A stretch of DNA of 64,000 bases from Fragilariopsis cylindrus CCMP1102 (lineage: Eukaryota > Bacillariophyta > Bacillariophyceae > Bacillariales > Bacillariaceae). Of the stretch, positions 57,993-64,000 are shown piece by piece. The stretch spans positions 1 through 64,000 of the forward strand of contig FMBT01000509.1 in NCBI GenBank assembly GCA_900095095.1, in the 5' to 3' direction. Within the stretch, counting starts at the first letter, position 1, and every line of letters starts with the position of its first letter. The notes under the pieces were generated by a model. That model made no database searches and was not told where the DNA came from. It saw nothing but the letters and a program-made list of their open reading frames with translations. The position numbers were made by a program, and so were the translations under genes.

Positions 57993-60199
57993 TGTACGTA
58001 CGTAACTTGTAGGTGGTGCGTGGTTTTGTTTTGTTTTGTTTTGTTTCAGTTCCTGCTGATCTTCTCTTCTCTTAAAAAGCAGAAGGAAGGAGGGAGTACA
58101 GTAGTGTAGTGGGGAAGAGCAAGAAAGGGGATGTTAGTTAGCAAGTCAGTTTCTGGCGTGCGAATCGAGTAAATTCGAATCGAGTAGAAATCGAATAGAA
58201 AGAGGATGGAAATAACATTCGTTTGTTGCGATTCATTCAAGAACGATCGTTCGAACGAATGAACGAATGGAAGATGGAGGGGGGGGGGGGGGGGTTACTT
58301 GTCGCTCGCAAAAATGATGAATGTCATTGCATTGCATTGCATTGGTGGCAGGCAATTAAATGTCATCGAGAGAATCAAAAGTCAAGAATAAAAATATCCC
58401 TAACATGCACAGAAATTAAAAGAAAGGCATTGCAAGGGGGAGATAGCTAACAGTAGTACAACCCAGACATGCAGCCACCATCAATGCCATCGTTTTGTCA
58501 ATGGCAGAGGTGCAGTACAAAACAAATAATTGGAAGAATTTCGCATCACTCGCTACACTTCTCTTGCTCTAATCAATCGGTCTCGTCTACGCGGACGATG
58601 ATGACAACACAAACAAACAAACAAACTTACTCATTCACCGCCTGGCACTCACTTTCTTTCAATAGATCTGTTTTCTTTTTTTCAGAAACTTGCGTGAGTT
58701 GATGGAAAAGCCGATGTGGAAAATGTAGATGGCTTGTGCTGAAAAAGTGAGATATTGTACAGTAGAATGAGAATGTGTTACAGTGTCATATGGAGTTTGG
58801 ATGTACTGTACCGCAAGATGCCGATCAAGCAAAGACTAACTAGATACCTTACATGACGTGAAGGAAACGGCATTTTAAGAAACAAATGAGAAGTACTATC
58901 ATCATTTTCGATTTTCGAATTTCAAATCGCGAAATAGGAAAGAGAAGATCTGAAAGAGAAGAATTCGTGATGTCTTGTAAGTGACTGCTTGGTTTGCGAG
59001 ACTATATGCCCTGATTTGAAACAGAACAGTTAACTTCTGTCACACCCGTGCTCTCTACTGTAGCAATGCATGCTGCAGTACCATCACAACATCAGCCGTA
59101 AATTAGTGAAAGCATGTCACAAAGAAATAATGATGGAATCTTTTAACAAGGGCTTATGATTAATGAGCTTAAGTTGAGATCAAATAATACCGTACAAATA
59201 ATGTATGTAGTTGGCAGGTTTTTCCTCACGTACATTCTTTGAGAAATTCTTTCAATCTCCTTAACCGAGGACATTGCGAACACGCTTTTAATCTGAATCG
59301 TGACGAGGAAGACAAACCTAAAATGCATGTGCTAGAAGAAATTCCATCTAAACAAAATAATCGATACACATGTTAATCTCGTTAGATTTATATTTGATTG
59401 CAAACGATACACATACAAAGCACATACAAATTTAAAATTTCATTTTTGATTCCTTCGTGGCGATCTTCTTGACATTTCTTGAATACGTTTTCGCTTTTTT
59501 CTCAGCGGAATCTACAGTATGTACTATGGTAGCTTCTATTATCACAGAACAGTACTGTATCTACTTTTAGTATGTACAGGACTACCTTTCAGCTATTAGG
59601 TACTTCTATATATGATAGTACAGTTAGTTATCATTAGAATAGTATTATTAGTAGAATAGTAGTCTTCATCCTAACAAAGAAATGTTTTCTGTTGTGCCAT
59701 AAGTCCTACAAAGAAGTCTTCATCGTAACAACACTTATATATATATTGTGTGTCACACAACTTGAACCAAAGAACAATTGCTTCATTCCTTAATCTAATA
59801 ATGTACAACAACATGTACTGCCTTACAGGTACTATTAATCATGTAGATTGTACTTCCTATTATGTAGCAAGGTCCATACAATGCATTATCACAGAGATAT
59901 TGTGATATGATGGTACACAATTATTTGTTGCTCTTGTTGTGGGACCTATATATACACATCATGTCACTTACTCAGCAAAGATTGCACCCATGCTGGCAAT
60001 GGGTCCGGTCCCATTATAATACTCTTCTTCTTATAACAAAACTAAATACACAATATATCAGCATATCAACATATTGGTGGTAGATACATAATACTACCAC
60101 TAATAGGTCCTACTACTATACTACTACTACTCTTGTATCTTTATCTCAGTTAGTCCAGTTAGTAATCATTATTTCTTTAGATGAGACCAGCATGCATCA
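57993..60199. other. Intergenic, no supported gene
   Basis: Upstream flank of the secreted protein gene. A G-run lies at about 58280-58293, CATTGCATTG repeats at about 58325-58340 and many TACAGTAC words are present. No coding region is supported. Confidence 0.6.
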
Positions 60200-63100
60200 G
60201 GGGAACAAATTCTCACATGGTGTGGTACACCAACAATATTGTTGTCATCCTTTTATCTCAATGGATGTCATAACCTGTACACATGCAGAAATTTTCAGGA
60301 AATGTGCAACAAATTCTCACCTCACGCAGCAGTAGCATTTCTTGTTGATGTTTTGAATTATTGTTTGGTTGACAGAATCAAATAGATGGAACCAGCAATT
60401 GGCAGGTGAGTGGAGATCTACCATCAGTGACATACAGATATTATTGTCATGCTTATGCGTGTGTCATTCAACAACAGTTTACTACAACAAGAAGTGTGCA
60501 ACAAATTCTAACATAGTAGTACCATCAGATCTTGTTGTTGTCTTTGCAATGTTCATAGTGTAGCTTCCTGATTCTACTCAAATATTAGCTCTGGAAGGAG
60601 CTTGTCAATTGGCTGTTCTAACCGTACACAGGAATTCCTTGCATTCCCCTGCATGCCTGTGTATGGGTGGTTTAGAAGATTTCCAGGCTCTTGATAGAGC
60701 TATTATTCCAGCAAAAATGGGTGGTAACTGCACGTGCTTTCTCTAGATGTAGGTGCAAAACGAGGTGCGGAATTGGAAAGACATGTAACTTTTTTTACTC
60801 CAGTAACATCCATATTGTTTGGCCCAAAATGGCCCATTTTTTTTGGGGGGGGGGGGGATGTGACCTAGTACACTGTCAAAAATATGAATTGTCCCAAAGA
60901 AAGCACATGGGGTTGACAATATACACTAAAGGGAATATAAATTTGGCGAGCTATGGGCAGGACCATGCTGATGTGGGTGCTAAAGGGGGAACCTGTTTGG
61001 TGGCCTAAATGACCCTTTTTTGGGCTTAGCCTACAGACTTAAGTAATAGTTGGACCTTGTACCTATAGGTATAATGTTGAGCTCCATATAATCTTTCAAG
61101 GTTATTAGGTCTGTATTGATGGTGCATCACAGTCTTGATTACACACGCACTTGGCACTTAGAGGAAATTTGTGTTGAGTGGTGGATTTTGAGCAGTGACA
61201 CACCCAAATATATGTATGGTTACCTAAAGCAATGATATAATCCAAAACCTCTATGAATTAGGTTGATGCCTAGCTATTTTATTTGGGACTCAGCATACCT
61301 GGTATGGGTGAGGTAGCATCTCAAATATTTTTGCAATGTGTGCATTTTGGGCCATGTTATGTCTGTTCTATTGTTCCCCTCCCCACTACACCACCAGTAT
61401 GGCAAATGTTCCAAGCATTGTTGGTGTTCAAACCATGTTCCAATTCCTTTTTTTGATGTTGTGGCAGGGTATTTCTGAATGATACTTTTGGGCATGGAAA
61501 TATGACATGTTGGCCAAAATGCAATGTTTGTGTTCTGGTGGCAAGAATAAGGAAGTATGAGGGACCATGACCCTTGGTTCATCCCCTATGGGTATTGGAT
61601 GGATGACTGGGTAGTATTTTGGTGCACCATGTTGGTTCTAGAACCTAAGGAGAAGTTGATTAATATTCCAATAACCAAACTCCACTGGAGATTTTGTTGG
61701 ATAGAAATGATACCAATCACAATTACTTTAGTCAAGTGATGATGAACCACCAGGGATGGTAGGAGGGAAACACATTCAATCTATCTGGTACAATTAACCC
61801 ATTGTGTTTCATACCAACCTAAACCCGGATCTCCTGTTCACCTAGATAATTTTGTGCCTACCTCATAAGCCACATGAATATAAAAGTTGTAGGAGGCAAA
61901 CACAATGTTCTAGTACACTATGTGGAGGTTTGCTCCCTTTCAAATGAGATATTTTGTGGTTCATCTCTGAACAAAAATCTTGTTATTTGTGTGCCTACCT
62001 CATAAGCAAAACAAATTTTATTCCTCAATCACACGAGCAGAAAAGTTGTAGGAGGCAAACACAATGTTGTAGTACACTATGCAGAGGTTTGTGCACCCAA
62101 CCTATTTGGTGTTGTCCCCTTCAACTCTTTCATCTGGGATATGTTGTGGTTCATTTTGATTGGAAATCTTGTTACTATTTGTGTGCCTACCTCATAAGCA
62201 AAACAAATTTTATTCCTCAACCACACGAGCAGAAAAGTTGTAGAAGGCAAACTCAATGTTCTAATACACTACTATGCGGATGTTTGTGCACCTGACCTAT
62301 CTGGTGTTGTCCCCTGCAATCCTTTCAAATGAGATATTTTGTGGTTCATTTTGATCAAAAATCTTGTTCTTTGTGTGCCTACCTCATAAGCAAAGCAAAT
62401 TTTACTCCTAAAAACATGAGCAGAAAAGTTGTAGGAGGCAAACACAATGTTGTAGTACACTATGCAGAGGTTTTTGCACCCAGCCTTTTTGGTGTTGTCC
62501 TCTGACACCTGCAACTCTTTCATCTGGGATATTTTGTGGTTCATTTTGATTGGAAATGTTGTTACTATTTCTGTGCCTACCTCTTAAGCAAGATAGATTT
62601 TACTCCTCAAAAACATGAACAGAAAAGTTGTAGGAGGCAAACACAATGTTCTATAGGAGGCAAGCAAACACAATGTTCTAGTACACTATGTGGATGTTTG
62701 TGCGCCCAACCTATTTAGAAGAAAAAGTGATAGAAGGGTTAGGCAAGGTCCTCATACGCTATTTGGAGGCTGGTGCACCCAAAGAAATAAAAGTTCTACA
62801 ATGGAACCATTCCAAATAAGAATGTTTGTGGTGCTTTTTGCTACAAAATAGGACTGATTTGAGTGCATACCTACCACAGCCAAATCTACTTCCCTCCTCA
62901 ACCAAACATACGAAAAAGTGATACGAGAGATAGGCAAGGTCCTCATGCACTATTACTTGTGGATAGAAACCATCATCATCCCAACCCACCATTTTTTTGG
63001 ATGAAATTGCAGTTTACCCTGGTTTTCAAAAATATCTCATAATAAAAAGCAGTCAAGGACCGTACTTGAAATAATCACTGTGGGCTGAATAATGCTCCAA

Positions 63101-63808
63101 AACAAATTTTGACATGTATTTTCACACAAATACTCATAAAATAAACTAACCCACCTAAAGCCGAAACCATTGGGGCTTCTGGTTCATATGCTACATCTCG
63201 TGCAAAATTATTTTAAGTGGATTTTAGCTAAAATAGGGTATTTATTGGTGTTTGTTCTGTGACGAAGAAAGTAAACCCCTGGATGTACCCACTGTCTTGC
63301 ATCCATATAAATATTAAGCATATAATGGGTTCCATGATATTATTTTCTGAAAAAAGTTCTTCTAGCAAAAATAATAGCCGCAGCAAATTAACTAGTAACA
63401 TGGTGCGTTAAAGGCTCGTCATGGTACAGGAATGTGTGCATGAACTGAAGGAGTGCATACCCCATATTTTAAGACCAATATTTATTACACACATGGTAAG
63501 GTAGAGGAACTCTCGCTGACCAAAAAAAAAGCATTTTCCTGGAAGTTCTACCCTGCTTTGTGTCCAGAACAAGATATCTAATAAAAAGATGCTGTGTGCT
63601 ATGTGTGAGCCTACATTATGAGATACCAGTAGGCTTACAAGACTAAGGAATATAATATTTCTCTATTCAATAGATCAATTGTAAACTTCATAGTCAATTT
63701 TTCCAAAAAAAGGACTTTTTAGGTGTATATATTTGTTTCTAAAGTTGTTATTATATACCACGCTAACAAATATTAGTAATTTTTTTGGGCATGATTTAGT
63801 TTTTATAT
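60200..63808 (+). mobile_element. Large dispersed repeat, copy B
   Basis: 60700-61740 is the inverted counterpart of 16380-15340: GACCTAGTACAC, GAATTGTCC, GGTGCTAAAGGG, CTTGGTTCATCCCCTATGG and GGATGACTGGGTA in the same order. 60300-60380 matches the inverted unit at about 13920-13990 (TGTTTGGTTGACAG). 63590-63808 matches 16480-16700 in direct orientation, as an end repeat would. The tandem block at 61850-62720 has no counterpart in copy A. No intact gene is recognised inside. Confidence 0.6.
61850..62720. repeat. Tandem repeat, about 190-bp unit, four to five copies
   Basis: GTGCCTACCTCATAAGC starts at about 61855, 61991, 62185, 62375 and (as CTCTTAAGC) 62571. Each is followed by GCAGAAAAGTTGTAGGAGGC or a variant, then AACACAATGTT and TAGTACACTATG. 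Confidence 0.85.
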
Positions 63809-64000
63809 TAATAACTACTTCCACGCGGAGGTTTTATCATTTGATCGAAATGCTGGATGACTGACGGACGCCAAAAAATACGATTTAAAAAGACATATTT
63901 AGTGTTAATTTTGAAGAACATTCGTTCATTCGTTGTGATCCTCATCGGCAACCAGACGATAGACTGCTGTACTCCTGGTACAAGAGATCTATGCTACAAC
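63809..64000. other. Unique flank, nothing recognised
   Basis: Composition changes at about 63809, where similarity to copy A stops. No gene seen. Confidence 0.5.

Overview
This window is nuclear DNA of a eukaryotic microalga, most likely a diatom. The evidence is AT-rich DNA, a few short GT-AG introns (about 105-330 bp) in some genes, and protein families typical of diatom genomes. These include a DUF6824 protein with the DVLFGRG motif, a CRAL-TRIO-like/DUF6824 protein, an HMG-box protein with poly-Q/Asn tails, a diatom-style protein kinase and secreted proteins with PT-rich stalks. No bacterial, organellar or viral gene set is visible.

Layout. 0-2.5 kb: 3' part of a heme peroxidase, then a small DUF6463-like membrane protein. 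3.2-7.1 kb: tandem repeats, a repeat-containing hypothetical protein and a DUF6824 protein. 8.6-10.6 kb: a secreted Cys-rich protein with three 29-residue repeats and a damaged Cys-rich/PT-rich secreted protein. 11.4-13.05 kb: an isochorismatase-like hydrolase, a 103-bp hairpin element and the main discovery, a circularly permuted tRNA-Cys(GCA) gene at 12946-13024. 13.1-18.7 kb: repeats. 18.8-23.4 kb: a protein kinase, a 54-residue membrane microprotein and a secreted or surface protein. 23.4-32.4 kb: repeat-rich DNA around a two-exon HMG-box gene. 32.4-37.2 kb: a three-exon ABCG half-transporter and a divergent three-exon cytochrome P450, set between inverted repeats. 40-45 kb: a hypothetical protein, a nested terminal-inverted-repeat element of about 1 kb and a single-pass acidic membrane protein. 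46-53 kb: cytosolic glutamyl-tRNA synthetase and the CRAL-TRIO-like/DUF6824 protein. 54.6-58 kb: a three-exon secreted PT-rich protein. 58-64 kb: non-coding DNA with a second, inverted copy of the 13.7-16.7 kb repeat.

The permuted tRNA gene carries its 3' half (anticodon 3' stem, T-arm, 3' acceptor strand, discriminator U73) upstream of its 5' half (5' acceptor strand, D-arm, anticodon GCA). Only six bases separate the halves and a T7 terminator follows. Every stem closes when the halves are joined. Such genes are known from red algae, prasinophytes, a chlorarachniophyte nucleomorph and one archaeon; I know of no report from a diatom.

A second theme is gene integrity. Many otherwise convincing genes, including the single-copy-type housekeeping gene for glutamyl-tRNA synthetase, are broken by one-base frameshifts, several of them in short homopolymers. 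This looks more like uncorrected long-read indels than mass pseudogenisation. Frameshifted genes are therefore listed as genes, with the break described.
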